Position numbers and translations under genes: made by a program. This document shows, in pieces, positions 43,742-52,273 of a DNA stretch of 64,000 nt. The DNA comes from Alphaproteobacteria bacterium (GTDB taxonomy: Bacteria; Pseudomonadota; Alphaproteobacteria; Sphingomonadales; Sphingomonadaceae): positions 26,212 through 90,211 of the forward strand of contig JAUIIG010000004.1 in assembly GCA_030431875.1 (NCBI GenBank), read 5' to 3'. Positions within the stretch are counted from its first letter, which is position 1. The number at the start of each line of letters is the position of its first letter. The notes below the pieces were generated by a model. It did not search any database. It was given only the letters and a program-made list of their open reading frames with translations, and had not been told where the DNA came from.

Positions 43742-44854
43742 ATGAAGACCCGCGCCGCCGTAGCCTTCGAAGCCAAGAAACCACTCGAAATCGTCGAACT
43801 GGACCTCGAGGGCCCGAAGGAGGGCGAGGTGCTGGTGCAGATCATGGCCACCGGCATCTGCCACACCGACGCCTATACCCTTGATGGCTTCGACAGCGAG
43901 GGGATCTTCCCCTCGGTGCTCGGCCATGAAGGTGCAGGCGTGGTGCGCGAAGTCGGCGCGGGCGTTACCTCGGTGAAGCCGGGTGACCACGTGATCCCGC
44001 TCTACACGCCGGAATGCGGCAAGTGCAAAACCTGCCTAAGCGGCAAGTCCAACCTGTGCACTGCGATCCGTGCCACGCAGGGCAAGGGCCTGATGCCGGA
44101 CGGCACCAGCCGCTTCTCCTACAAGGGCCAGACGATCTACCACTACATGGGCTGTTCGACCTTTTCGAACTTCACCGTCCTGCCCGAAATCGCGGTCGCC
44201 AAGATCCGCGAGGACGCCCCGTTCAACACCTCGTGCTACATCGGTTGCGGGGTGACGACGGGTGTCGGTGCCGTGACCAAGACCGCGCAGGTCCAGCCGG
44301 GCGACAATGTGGTGGTGTTCGGCCTCGGCGGCATCGGGCTCAATGTGATCCAGGGCGCCAAGATGGCGGGTGCCAATGTCATCCTCGGCATCGACATCAA
44401 TCCCGAGCGCGAGGAATGGGGCAAGCAGTTCGGCATGACCCACTTCCTCAACACCAAGGGAATGAGCCGCGAAGACACGATCGCCAAGATCGTCGAACTG
44501 ACCGACGGCGGGGCGGACTTCAGCTTCGATGCTACCGGCAACACCGAAGTGATGCGTACCGCGCTGGAATGCTGCCACCGCGGCTGGGGCACCTCGATCA
44601 TCATCGGCGTGGCCGAGGCGGGCAAGGAAATCTCCACCCGCCCGTTCCAGCTGGTCACCGGCCGCAACTGGCGCGGCACGGCCTTCGGCGGGGCCAAGGG
44701 TCGCACTGACGTGCCGGTGATCGTCGACATGTACATGGACGGCAAGATCAAGATCGACCCGATGATCACCCACACGCTGACGCTGGACGAGATCAACAAG
44801 GGCTTCGACCTCATGCATGCGGGTGAATCGATCCGCAGCGTGGTGGTCTACTGA
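43742..44854 (+). CDS. frmA: S-(hydroxymethyl)glutathione dehydrogenase / class III alcohol dehydrogenase
   Basis: 370 residues behind GAAGAGACGAGACC. Catalytic zinc ligands in [12 protein letters not shown] and LGHEGAG plus a later Cys ([13 protein letters not shown]); structural zinc in [20 protein letters not shown] fold [18 protein letters not shown]. It oxidises the spontaneous formaldehyde-glutathione adduct to S-formylglutathione. Together with fghA and fds genes downstream this is a complete formaldehyde oxidation route. Confidence 0.96.
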   Translation: MKTRAAVAFEAKKPLEIVELDLEGPKEGEVLVQIMATGICHTDAYTLDGFDSEGIFPSVLGHEGAGVVREVGAGVTSVKPGDHVIPLYTPECGKCKTCLSGKSNLCTAIRATQGKGLMPDGTSRFSYKGQTIYHYMGCSTFSNFTVLPEIAVAKIREDAPFNTSCYIGCGVTTGVGAVTKTAQVQPGDNVVVFGLGGIGLNVIQGAKMAGANVILGIDINPEREEWGKQFGMTHFLNTKGMSREDTIAKIVELTDGGADFSFDATGNTEVMRTALECCHRGWGTSIIIGVAEAGKEISTRPFQLVTGRNWRGTAFGGAKGRTDVPVIVDMYMDGKIKIDPMITHTLTLDEINKGFDLMHAGESIRSVVVY

Positions 44855-44863
44855 TCCTGTTTC

Positions 44864-44898
44864 CGGCCGACGGGGGCATTTTTCTGCCCTCCCCGGCC
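44864..44898 (+). terminator. imperfect hairpin after the class III alcohol dehydrogenase
   Basis: GGCC and GGGCA pair with TGCCC and GGCC around a T-rich loop. No T run follows, so it could be a weak terminator or a stabilising 3' structure. Confidence 0.35.
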
Positions 44899-44916
44899 AA
44901 TCAGTCTTTCACAAGA

Positions 44917-44929
44917 CCGAAAATTTCGG
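44917..44929. promoter_or_regulatory. 13-bp palindrome before the VOC gene
   Basis: CCGAAAATTTCGG, arms CCGAAA/TTTCGG, lies 62 bp before the first VOC gene. It could be an operator for the VOC-fghA-fds genes. No second copy was noticed. Confidence 0.3.
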
Positions 44930-44990
44930 CTATGTGATGAAATGAATCGCGACGAGCGAGCGATGCTGCGCGCGTAGAGGAGAGAGAACC

Positions 44991-45371
44991 ATGCTGAACC
45001 ACGTCTTCCTCGGCACCAACGATGTCGAGAAATCCCGCAAGTTCTACAATGCCACCATGAGCGCCATCGGTGTCTCGGCTGCCGGCGAATATCCGCACCT
45101 GACGGTCTACGCCAACGAAGGCGGCGCGGTTGCTGTCGGCAAGCCCGCCAACGGTGAAGCCGCTTCGGTTTCGAACGGCGCGACGCTGGGCCTCAAGGCT
45201 GCCAACTACGACGAAGTGAACGCCTGGCACGCTGCCGGCCTTGCCAATGGCGGCACCGACGAAGGCGCCCCCGGCGTGCGTCCGAACAGCCCCGGCCAGA
45301 TGTACGGCGCTTACCTGCGCGATCCGGACGGCAACAAGATCTGCGTCTTCTGCCCCAACGCCGAAGGCTGA
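44991..45371 (+). CDS. VOC-family (glyoxalase-like) protein 1
   Basis: 126 residues behind GAGGAGAGAGAACC. MLNHVFLGTNDVEKSRKFYNATMSAIG opens a beta-alpha-beta-beta-beta unit; YGAYLRDPDGNKICVFC closes it with the expected metal ligand zone. Between formaldehyde dehydrogenase and formylglutathione hydrolase, which suggests handling of a glutathione adduct, for example speeding S-hydroxymethylglutathione formation. That is inference; family function varies. Confidence 0.87.
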   Translation: MLNHVFLGTNDVEKSRKFYNATMSAIGVSAAGEYPHLTVYANEGGAVAVGKPANGEAASVSNGATLGLKAANYDEVNAWHAAGLANGGTDEGAPGVRPNSPGQMYGAYLRDPDGNKICVFCPNAEG

Positions 45372-45432
45372 TCGCAAACTGGCGGGCAACTGCGGAAAAG
45401 ACGCTGTTGCCCGCGAACAGGAGGATTGCCCC

Positions 45433-45813
45433 ATGTACAGCCACATGATGGTCGGCTCGAACGACCTCGAAAAAGCCAAGACCTTCTATGATGCCGTGTT
45501 CACCGCCATCGGCGGCAAGCCCGGCATTACCGATCCCAAGGGTCGGCTGGTCTACCTCCACAACGGCGGGATCTTCCTCGTCACCAAGCCGATCAATGGT
45601 GAGCCGGCCTGCGTTTCCAACGGCAGCACCATCGGCTTTGCCATGGATAGCCCGGAACAGGCCGACGCCTGGCATGCTGCCGGTGCGGCCGCAGGCGGTA
45701 CCGAGATCGAAGACCCGCCCGGCATGCGCGAGATGAACGGGACGAAGCTCTACCTCGCTTACCTGCGCGATCCCGACGGCCACAAGCTGTGTGCCCTGCA
45801 CCGGCCGGAGTAA
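45433..45813 (+). CDS. VOC-family (glyoxalase-like) protein 2
   Basis: 126 residues from the ATG at 45433 (AACAGGAGGATTGCCCC before it). MYSHMMVGSNDLEKAKTFYDAVFTAIGG and LYLAYLRDPDGHKLCALH parallel VOC protein 1 throughout, so the pair is a tandem duplication with moderate divergence. The two could form a heterodimer. fghA follows 10 bp later. Confidence 0.87.
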   Translation: MYSHMMVGSNDLEKAKTFYDAVFTAIGGKPGITDPKGRLVYLHNGGIFLVTKPINGEPACVSNGSTIGFAMDSPEQADAWHAAGAAAGGTEIEDPPGMREMNGTKLYLAYLRDPDGHKLCALHRPE

Positions 45814-45823
45814 GGGAAGCGCA

Positions 45824-46678
45824 ATGACCCTCGAAACCGTCAGCCAAGCACGCTGTTTTACCGGCACCCAGGGCGTCTATCGTCACGATAGCAGCTCGAC
45901 CGGCACGCCCATGACCTTCGCGGTCTACGTGCCGGACCATGCCGAGGGCGAGAAGCTGCCGGTTCTGTGGTGGCTGTCGGGCCTGACCTGCACCCACGAA
46001 AACGCCATGATCAAGTGCGCCTATCACAAGGCCTGCGCCGATCATGGCGTGATCCTGGTCGGCCCCGACACCTCCCCACGCGGTCCGGACCTGAACGGCG
46101 ACGAAGTGCCTGACGACGAGGCCTACGATTTCGGCCAGGGCGCGGGCTTCTATGTCAACGCGACCGAAGAACCCTGGGCCAAGCACTTTCACATGCGCGA
46201 CTACGTCGAGCAGGAACTGCCCGCGTTGGTGGCTGACAACTTCCCCATCGACATGGACCGGCAGGGCATCTCGGGCCACTCGATGGGCGGCCACGGCGCG
46301 CTCACCGTATCGCTGCGCAATCCCGGTCGCTTCCGTTCGACCAGCGCCTTTGCCCCGATCGTATCACCGCTCAATTGCCCGTGGGGCGAGAAGGCGCTGA
46401 CCGGCTATATCGGCGCGGACAAGGCCGCATGGCGCGAATACGATGCCTGCGCCCTGATCGAAGACGGCGCGCGCCTGCCCAACCTGCTGGTGGACCAGGG
46501 CGCAGCAGACAATTTCCTCGAAGAACAGCTGAAGACGCACCTGCTCGAAGCAGCAGTGGCCGAGGCTGGAATGGACGCCACCATCCGGATGCAGCCGGGC
46601 TACGACCATTCCTATTTCTTCGTATCCACTTTCATTGCGGACCACATCGCATGGCACGCAGAGAGGCTGAAAGCATGA
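45824..46678 (+). CDS. fghA: S-formylglutathione hydrolase
   Basis: 284 residues from the ATG at 45824 behind GTAAGGGAAGCGCA. Alpha/beta hydrolase (esterase D family): LPVLWWLSGLTCTHENAMIK, nucleophile Ser in GISGHSMGGHGALT, acid Asp in LVDQGAADNF, and His in PGYDHSYFFV. Hydrolyses S-formylglutathione to formate and glutathione. Its stop overlaps the fdsG start (ATGA), tying it to the formate dehydrogenase operon. Confidence 0.96.
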   Translation: MTLETVSQARCFTGTQGVYRHDSSSTGTPMTFAVYVPDHAEGEKLPVLWWLSGLTCTHENAMIKCAYHKACADHGVILVGPDTSPRGPDLNGDEVPDDEAYDFGQGAGFYVNATEEPWAKHFHMRDYVEQELPALVADNFPIDMDRQGISGHSMGGHGALTVSLRNPGRFRSTSAFAPIVSPLNCPWGEKALTGYIGADKAAWREYDACALIEDGARLPNLLVDQGAADNFLEEQLKTHLLEAAVAEAGMDATIRMQPGYDHSYFFVSTFIADHIAWHAERLKA

Positions 46679-47103
46679 GCGACAAGAGCCACATCATCGG
46701 CGAGATCATCGCCCGCCACCACGAACGTGAAGGGCCGCTGCTGCCCATCCTCAACGACGTGCAGGCCGAGTTCGGCTGCGTCGATAGCGAGGCGGAAGCC
46801 ATGATCGCGCACGGGCTGAACCTCAGCCGCGCCGACGTGCACGGCGTGGTCAGCTTCTACCACGACTACAAGAGCGAAGCCGACCCGCGCCCCGTGGTGC
46901 AGGTCTGCCGCGCCGAAGCCTGCAAGGCCCGCGGGGTCGAACAAATCATCGATGCAGCCAAGAATGCGGCTGGCGAGCGGGTTAAGGTGGTGCCGGTCTA
47001 TTGCCTCGGCCTGTGCAGCGCCGGTCCCGCCGCACGCACGGGCGACGACCTGCACGTGCGCCTCGACGCTGACAGCATCGCCAAGCTGGTTGAAAACGCA
47101 TGA
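46675..47103 (+). CDS. fdsG: NAD+-dependent formate dehydrogenase, gamma subunit
   Basis: 142 residues, NuoE-like. The four [2Fe-2S] ligands are in VQVCRAEACKA and VYCLGLCSAGP. It overlaps fghA and fdsB by 4 bp each. In FdsABG complexes it relays electrons between FdsA and FdsB. The track ORF starts too far upstream. Confidence 0.94.
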   Translation: MSDKSHIIGEIIARHHEREGPLLPILNDVQAEFGCVDSEAEAMIAHGLNLSRADVHGVVSFYHDYKSEADPRPVVQVCRAEACKARGVEQIIDAAKNAAGERVKVVPVYCLGLCSAGPAARTGDDLHVRLDADSIAKLVENA

Positions 47104-48620
47104 CTATCGTGAAGATTTCCGACGACGCGCTGGCCCGGGCGGCTGGCGCAGACAAGCTCGCTACCGCCTTCGAGGCCAAGGGCTGTGAAGTGCAACGCAC
47201 CTCCAGCTGGGGCATGCACTGGCTCGAGCCGCTGGTCGAAGTGGACGGCAAAGGCTTCGGCCCGGCTACGCTGGCTGATGTCGACACTATCCTCGATGGT
47301 TCCAGCGACAAGGGCATTGGCGAGATCGCCGCGCATCCCTTTATCGCTGGCCAGACGCGCTACACCTTCGCCCGTGCGGGCAAGACCCGCCCGCTGAGCC
47401 TCGACGACTACAAGGCGACCGGCGGCTGGGCAGGCCTTGAACGCGCCCGCAAGATCGGCAGCGAAGCGATTGTCGAAGAGGTAAAGACCTCCGGCCTGCG
47501 CGGTCGTGGCGGTGCGGGCTTCCCTACCGGCATCAAGTGGGACACGGTCCGCAAGGCCGAAGCCAGCCAGAAGTACATCGTCTGCAACGCAGACGAAGGC
47601 GACAGTGGCACCTTTGCCGACCGCGCCGTGATGGAAGGCGATCCCTTCGCCCTGATCGAAGGCATGGCCATCGCCGGTGAAGCCGTCGGCGCAACGCGCG
47701 GCTATGTCTACCTGCGCAGCGAATATCCCGACGCGATCCGCAAGATGAACGCCGCGGTGGACCTGTGCGCCGAAATCATCGCACCTTTCGTGGTCGAGAT
47801 TCGCGTCGGCGCCGGTGCCTATGTCTGCGGCGAGGAAACCAGCCTGCTCAACAGCCTCGAAGGCAAGCGCGGCGAAGTTCGTGCCAAGCCGCCGCTGCCC
47901 GCGCTCGAAGGCTTCCTTGGCAAGCCGACGGTGGTCAACAACGTGCTCAGCCTTGCCGCTGTCCCGCACATCCTCACCGAGGGGGGAGCAGAGGCCTACA
48001 AGGACGTGGGCTTTGGCCGTTCGCGCGGCACCATGCCGATCCAGCTGGCCGGCAATATCAAGCACGGCGGCCTCTACGAGATCGGTTTCGGCGTCACGCT
48101 GGGCGAGCTGGTGAACGATATCGGCGGCGGCACGGCTTCAGGTCGTCCGGTCAAGGCCGTGCAGGTCGGCGGACCGCTGGGCGCCTATATCCACCCTGAC
48201 CAGTTCGACATCGTCTTCGACTACGAGACCTTCACCGCCGCTGATGCCCTGATTGGCCATGCGGGCGTCACCGTGTTCGACGATACGGCGGACATGCTCG
48301 GCATGGCGCGCTTCGCGATGGAATTCTGCGCCGAGGAGAGCTGCGGCAAGTGCACCCCCTGCCGTATCGGTGCGGTGCGCGGGGTCGAGATCATCGACCG
48401 CATCGCCGCCGGTGGCCGCGAGCGCGACGTGATCGAGCTGGCCCCGCAGATGCACAACACGGTCAAGGATCGCGGTCGGACCGTTGCAGAGGAAGTCGAG
48501 CTGCTGACCGACCTGTGCGAGACGATGAAGTTCGGCTCGCTCTGCGCACTGGGCGGCTTCACGCCGTACCCGGTGATGAGCGCGCTCAAGCACTGGCCGG
48601 AAGAGTTCGGCCAGAAATGA
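47100..48620 (+). CDS. fdsB: NAD+-dependent formate dehydrogenase, beta (diaphorase) subunit
   Basis: 506 residues, NuoF-like with an N-terminal thioredoxin-like extension of about 110 residues. FMN/NADH site RGRGGAGFPTGIKWDTV and CNADEGDSGTFADRA, GAGAYVCGEETSLLNSLEG, and the [4Fe-4S] motif ESCGKCTPCRIG with a further Cys. It reduces NAD+ with electrons from formate. Overlaps fdsG at its start and mobA at its end (ATGA). Confidence 0.95.
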   Translation: MTIVKISDDALARAAGADKLATAFEAKGCEVQRTSSWGMHWLEPLVEVDGKGFGPATLADVDTILDGSSDKGIGEIAAHPFIAGQTRYTFARAGKTRPLSLDDYKATGGWAGLERARKIGSEAIVEEVKTSGLRGRGGAGFPTGIKWDTVRKAEASQKYIVCNADEGDSGTFADRAVMEGDPFALIEGMAIAGEAVGATRGYVYLRSEYPDAIRKMNAAVDLCAEIIAPFVVEIRVGAGAYVCGEETSLLNSLEGKRGEVRAKPPLPALEGFLGKPTVVNNVLSLAAVPHILTEGGAEAYKDVGFGRSRGTMPIQLAGNIKHGGLYEIGFGVTLGELVNDIGGGTASGRPVKAVQVGGPLGAYIHPDQFDIVFDYETFTAADALIGHAGVTVFDDTADMLGMARFAMEFCAEESCGKCTPCRIGAVRGVEIIDRIAAGGRERDVIELAPQMHNTVKDRGRTVAEEVELLTDLCETMKFGSLCALGGFTPYPVMSALKHWPEEFGQK

Positions 48621-49147
48621 TCTTGGGGGCAGTCCTTGCGGGCGGCAGGTCCTCGCGGTTCGGCAGCGACAAGGCGCTCGCCGAATTGCAGGGCCATACG
48701 CTGATCGCGCGCGCGGTTGATGCCCTTTCCGGCCATGCCGACCACGTGATCGTCGTCGGGCGCGAACAGGCGCCTGCACCGACCATCCCCGACTGGCCCC
48801 AGGCCGACATGGGCCCGCTGGGCGGCATTGCCGCTGCCCTGCGCTATGCCGAGGACGAGGACTACGACAGCGTGCTGACCTGCGGGGTCGACTCGGTCGA
48901 CCTGCCCGACAGCCTGCTGGACGACCTGTCTCCGCCTTCGGCTTACCTTGAATCGCAGCCCGTGATCGGGCATTGGAAAAGCAACAGCGCAGACATCGTT
49001 TCCGGCATCCTCCAGAGTGAAGGACGCCACTCGATGCTGGCTTTCGCAAAGGCCGCCAACGCGCGCGGCGTGAAAGCCACTTACGCGCCAGCAAATATCA
49101 ATACGCCCGCAGACCTTGCGGCGATGGAGCAAGACCATGGGATATGA
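48617..49147 (+). CDS. mobA: molybdenum cofactor guanylyltransferase
   Basis: 176 residues from the ATG at 48617. The GTP-binding signature is VLAGGRSSRFGSDKALAEL and the substrate segment DMGPLGGIAAALRYA; CGVDSVDLPDSLL replaces the usual D-x-P-x-x. It adds GMP to Mo-molybdopterin for bis-MGD enzymes such as FdsA. Placed between fdsB and fdsA with overlaps on both sides, so cofactor maturation is co-translated with its client. It is shorter at the start than the track ORF. Confidence 0.92.
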   Translation: MILGAVLAGGRSSRFGSDKALAELQGHTLIARAVDALSGHADHVIVVGREQAPAPTIPDWPQADMGPLGGIAAALRYAEDEDYDSVLTCGVDSVDLPDSLLDDLSPPSAYLESQPVIGHWKSNSADIVSGILQSEGRHSMLAFAKAANARGVKATYAPANINTPADLAAMEQDHGI

Positions 49148-51992
49148 ACCACCCAAGGATTTCGGCACCCCGGAATCGCAGTCGACGGAAAAGGTCACCC
49201 TGACGATCGACGGTCGCGAAGTGACCGTGCCCGCGGGTACCAGCGTCATGCGCGCTGCCAGCGAGAGCGGCGGCAAGATCCCCAAGCTGTGCGCCACGGA
49301 CAACGTGAAGGCCTTCGGCTCTTGCCGCCTGTGCCTGGTCGAGATCGAAGGTGCGCGCGGCACGCCCGCCTCCTGCACCACGCCGGTCGCCGATGGCATG
49401 GTGGTGAAGACCCAGACCCCGCGCCTCGAAAAGCTGCGCAAGGGCGTGATGGAGCTGTACATCTCCGATCACCCGCTCGACTGCCTCACCTGTTCGGCCA
49501 ACAACGACTGCGAACTGCAGGACGAAGCCGCTGCCGTGGGCCTGCGCGACGTGCGCTACGGCTATGAAGGTGCCAACCACCTCGGCACCGACAAGGACGT
49601 TTCGAACCCCTATTTCAGCTTCGCGCCCGACAAGTGCATCGTCTGCAGCCGCTGCGTGCGTGCCTGCGGCGAGGTGCAGGGCACCTTCGCGCTGACCGTG
49701 GACGGACGCGGCTTCGCCAGCGTCATTTCCGCCGGGCAGGACGAGGACAACTTCCTCTCCAGCGAATGCGTTAGCTGCGGTGCCTGCGTGCAGGCCTGCC
49801 CCACCAGCGCGCTTATGGAGAAGAGCGTTACCGAGATCGGCAAGCCCGAACGCTCGGTGGTCACCACCTGCGCCTATTGCGGCGTCGGCTGCACCTTCCG
49901 CGCCGAAATGCGCGGCGAACAGCTGGTGCGCATGGTTCCCTACAAGGACGGCAAGGCCAACCGCGGCCATAGCTGCGTGAAGGGCCGCTTCGCCTATGGC
50001 TATGCCAACCACCAGGACCGCATCACCTCGCCGATGATCCGCGATTCCATCCAGGATCCGTGGCGCGAAGTCAGCTGGGAAGAGGCTCTCGCCTTCACCT
50101 CGGGCAAGCTCAAGTCGATCAAGGCAGAGCACGGCGCCACCGCGCTGGGCGGCATCACCTCCAGCCGCTGCACCAACGAGGAAACCTTCCTCGTGCAGAA
50201 GCTGATCCGCGCCGTCTTCGGCTCCAACAACACCGATACCTGCGCCCGCGTGTGCCACTCGCCGACCGGTTACGGCCTGAAGACGACCTTCGGTACTTCT
50301 GCCGGTACGCAGGACTTCGATTCCGTCGAACACACCGATGTCGCCCTGGTGATCGGCGCCAACCCGACCGACGGCCACCCGGTCTTTGCCAGCCGCCTGA
50401 AGAAGCGCCTGCGCGCAGGGGCCAAGCTGATCGTGATCGATCCGCGCCGCATCGACCTGGTGCGCACCCCGCATGTCGAGGCCGCGCATCACCTGCCGCT
50501 GCAGCCCGGCACCAATGTCGCTGTGCTGACCGCCATGGCTCACGTCATCGTCACCGAAGGCCTCGCCAACACCAAGTTCATCGAGGAACGCTGCGACACC
50601 GACGCCTATGCCGAATGGGCCGCCTTCGTTTCCGAAGAGCGCCATTCGCCCGAGACGCTCGAAGCCGTCACCCGCGTTCCTGCCGAAGACCTGCGCGAAG
50701 CTGCACGGCTCTATGCCACCGGCGGCAACGGTGCGATCTACTACGGCCTGGGTGTAACCGAGCACTCGCAGGGTAGCTCGACGGTCATGGCCATCGCCAA
50801 CCTCGCCATGTGCACCGGCAATATCGGTCGCAAGGGCGTGGGCGTGAACCCGCTGCGCGGCCAGAACAACGTGCAGGGCGCCTGCGACATGGGCTCCTTC
50901 CCGCACGAGTTGCCGGGCTACCGCCACCTGTCGGACGGTGCCACCCGCGAACTGTTCGAAAAGGACTGGGGTGTGTCGCTCGACCCGAACCCGGGCCTGC
51001 GCATCAACAACATGCTCGATGCCGCCGTCGATGGCAGCTTCAAGGCGATCTACATCCAGGGCGAGGACATCCTGCAGTCCGATCCCAACACCCAGCACGT
51101 GGCCGATGGCCTCTCGGCGATGGAATGCGTGATCGTCCACGATCTCTTCCTCAACGAGACCGCCAACTACGCCCATGTCTTCCTGCCGGGCTCCACCTTC
51201 CTCGAGAAGAACGGCACCTTCACCAATGCCGAACGCCGCATCCAGCCGGTGCGCAAGGTGATGGAAGCGGCCAATGGCGGCTACGAGGACTGGCAGGTTA
51301 CCCAGATGCTCGCCAACGCCCTTGGCGCCGACTGGAATTACAGCCACCCGAAGGAAATCCTTGCCGAGATCGCCCGCCTGACGCCCAGCTTTGCCGGCGT
51401 GTCGTGGGAGATGCTGGAACAGCGCGGCTCCATCCAGTGGCCCGTCAACGAGAAGCACCCGGATGGCTCGCCCGTCATGCACATCGAGGGCTTCGTCCGC
51501 GGCAAGGGCCTGTTCGTGGTCACCGACTACGTGCCCACCGACGAAAAGACCGGTCCGCGCTTCCCGCTGCTGCTGACCACCGGCCGCATCCTCAGCCAGT
51601 ACAACGTCGGCGCGCAGACGCGGCGCACGGCCAACACCGTCTGGCACCCGGAAGACCTGCTGGAAATGCACCCCGTCGATGCCGAGAACCGCGGCCTCAA
51701 AGACGGCGACTGGACCAAGCTGGCCAGCCGCACCGGCGAGACGACCTTGCGCGTGAAGGTTACCGATCGCGTGGCCCCGGGCGTGGTCTACACCACGTTC
51801 CACCACCCGGCGACGCAGGCCAACGTGGTCACCACCGACTTCTCCGACTGGGCCACCAACTGCCCCGAGTACAAGGTAACGGCGGTGCAGGTGACGGCCT
51901 CCAACGGTCCGACCGACTGGCAGGAAAGCTATGAAAGCTGGTCCGAGAAGTCGCGCCGCATCCAGGACAGCGAAATGGAGCCTGCGGAATGA
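49137..51992 (+). CDS. fdsA: NAD+-dependent formate dehydrogenase, alpha (molybdenum) subunit
   Basis: 951 residues from the ATG at 49137, after GATGGAGCAAGACC and overlapping mobA by 11 bp. Domains in order: plant-type [2Fe-2S] (PKLCATDNVKAFGSCRLCLVE), NuoG-like His-Cys3 (DHPLDCLTCSANNDC), two [4Fe-4S] (CIVCSRCVRACG; CVSCGACVQACP), a further [4Fe-4S] (CAYCGVGCTF) and the bis-MGD domains. The Mo ligand is the Cys of RVCHSPTGYGL, so this is a cysteine, not selenocysteine, enzyme. Oxygen-tolerant FdsABG relatives have this layout. Confidence 0.96.
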   Translation: MGYEPPKDFGTPESQSTEKVTLTIDGREVTVPAGTSVMRAASESGGKIPKLCATDNVKAFGSCRLCLVEIEGARGTPASCTTPVADGMVVKTQTPRLEKLRKGVMELYISDHPLDCLTCSANNDCELQDEAAAVGLRDVRYGYEGANHLGTDKDVSNPYFSFAPDKCIVCSRCVRACGEVQGTFALTVDGRGFASVISAGQDEDNFLSSECVSCGACVQACPTSALMEKSVTEIGKPERSVVTTCAYCGVGCTFRAEMRGEQLVRMVPYKDGKANRGHSCVKGRFAYGYANHQDRITSPMIRDSIQDPWREVSWEEALAFTSGKLKSIKAEHGATALGGITSSRCTNEETFLVQKLIRAVFGSNNTDTCARVCHSPTGYGLKTTFGTSAGTQDFDSVEHTDVALVIGANPTDGHPVFASRLKKRLRAGAKLIVIDPRRIDLVRTPHVEAAHHLPLQPGTNVAVLTAMAHVIVTEGLANTKFIEERCDTDAYAEWAAFVSEERHSPETLEAVTRVPAEDLREAARLYATGGNGAIYYGLGVTEHSQGSSTVMAIANLAMCTGNIGRKGVGVNPLRGQNNVQGACDMGSFPHELPGYRHLSDGATRELFEKDWGVSLDPNPGLRINNMLDAAVDGSFKAIYIQGEDILQSDPNTQHVADGLSAMECVIVHDLFLNETANYAHVFLPGSTFLEKNGTFTNAERRIQPVRKVMEAANGGYEDWQVTQMLANALGADWNYSHPKEILAEIARLTPSFAGVSWEMLEQRGSIQWPVNEKHPDGSPVMHIEGFVRGKGLFVVTDYVPTDEKTGPRFPLLLTTGRILSQYNVGAQTRRTANTVWHPEDLLEMHPVDAENRGLKDGDWTKLASRTGETTLRVKVTDRVAPGVVYTTFHHPATQANVVTTDFSDWATNCPEYKVTAVQVTASNGPTDWQESYESWSEKSRRIQDSEMEPAE

Positions 51993-52273
51993 GCAAGAAC
52001 CAGCTGGAAACGGTCACCCGCTTCGCCAACCAGATCGCCAAGAATTTCATGGCGCTGGGCCGCGAAAAGGCGGTGCTGGCAACGGCCGATCACATCGAAA
52101 GCTTCTGGGACCCGCGCATGAAGGAGACCATCTTCGATGGCGACCGCAGCGGGCTGGACGATGTCGCGGCGGAGGCGATCGCGCACCTCTACGAGAAGGG
52201 CCACCCCGGCTCGCAGACGCGCGCGACGGAGTTCTCCAACACCCACGGCCTCGTCAGCTCGGATGCCGGATAA
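51989..52273 (+). CDS. fdsD: formate dehydrogenase delta subunit
   Basis: 94 residues, overlapping fdsA (ATGA). The FdsD pattern is seen in TRFANQIAKNFMALGREKAVLATADHIESFWDPRMKE. In relatives it is needed for assembly or cofactor handling rather than catalysis. The end overlaps fdhD by 11 bp. Confidence 0.92.
   Translation: MSKNQLETVTRFANQIAKNFMALGREKAVLATADHIESFWDPRMKETIFDGDRSGLDDVAAEAIAHLYEKGHPGSQTRATEFSNTHGLVSSDAG

Noticed and set aside
41687-43990. 767-codon minus-strand ORF across marR and the AAHS transporter
   Set aside because: Overlaps two well-supported plus-strand genes and has a low-complexity His/Gly/Arg-rich product typical of shadows.
49098-51806. 902-codon antisense ORF opposite fdsA
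   Set aside because: High-GC shadow of a certain gene; the plus frame carries all Fe-S and Mo motifs.
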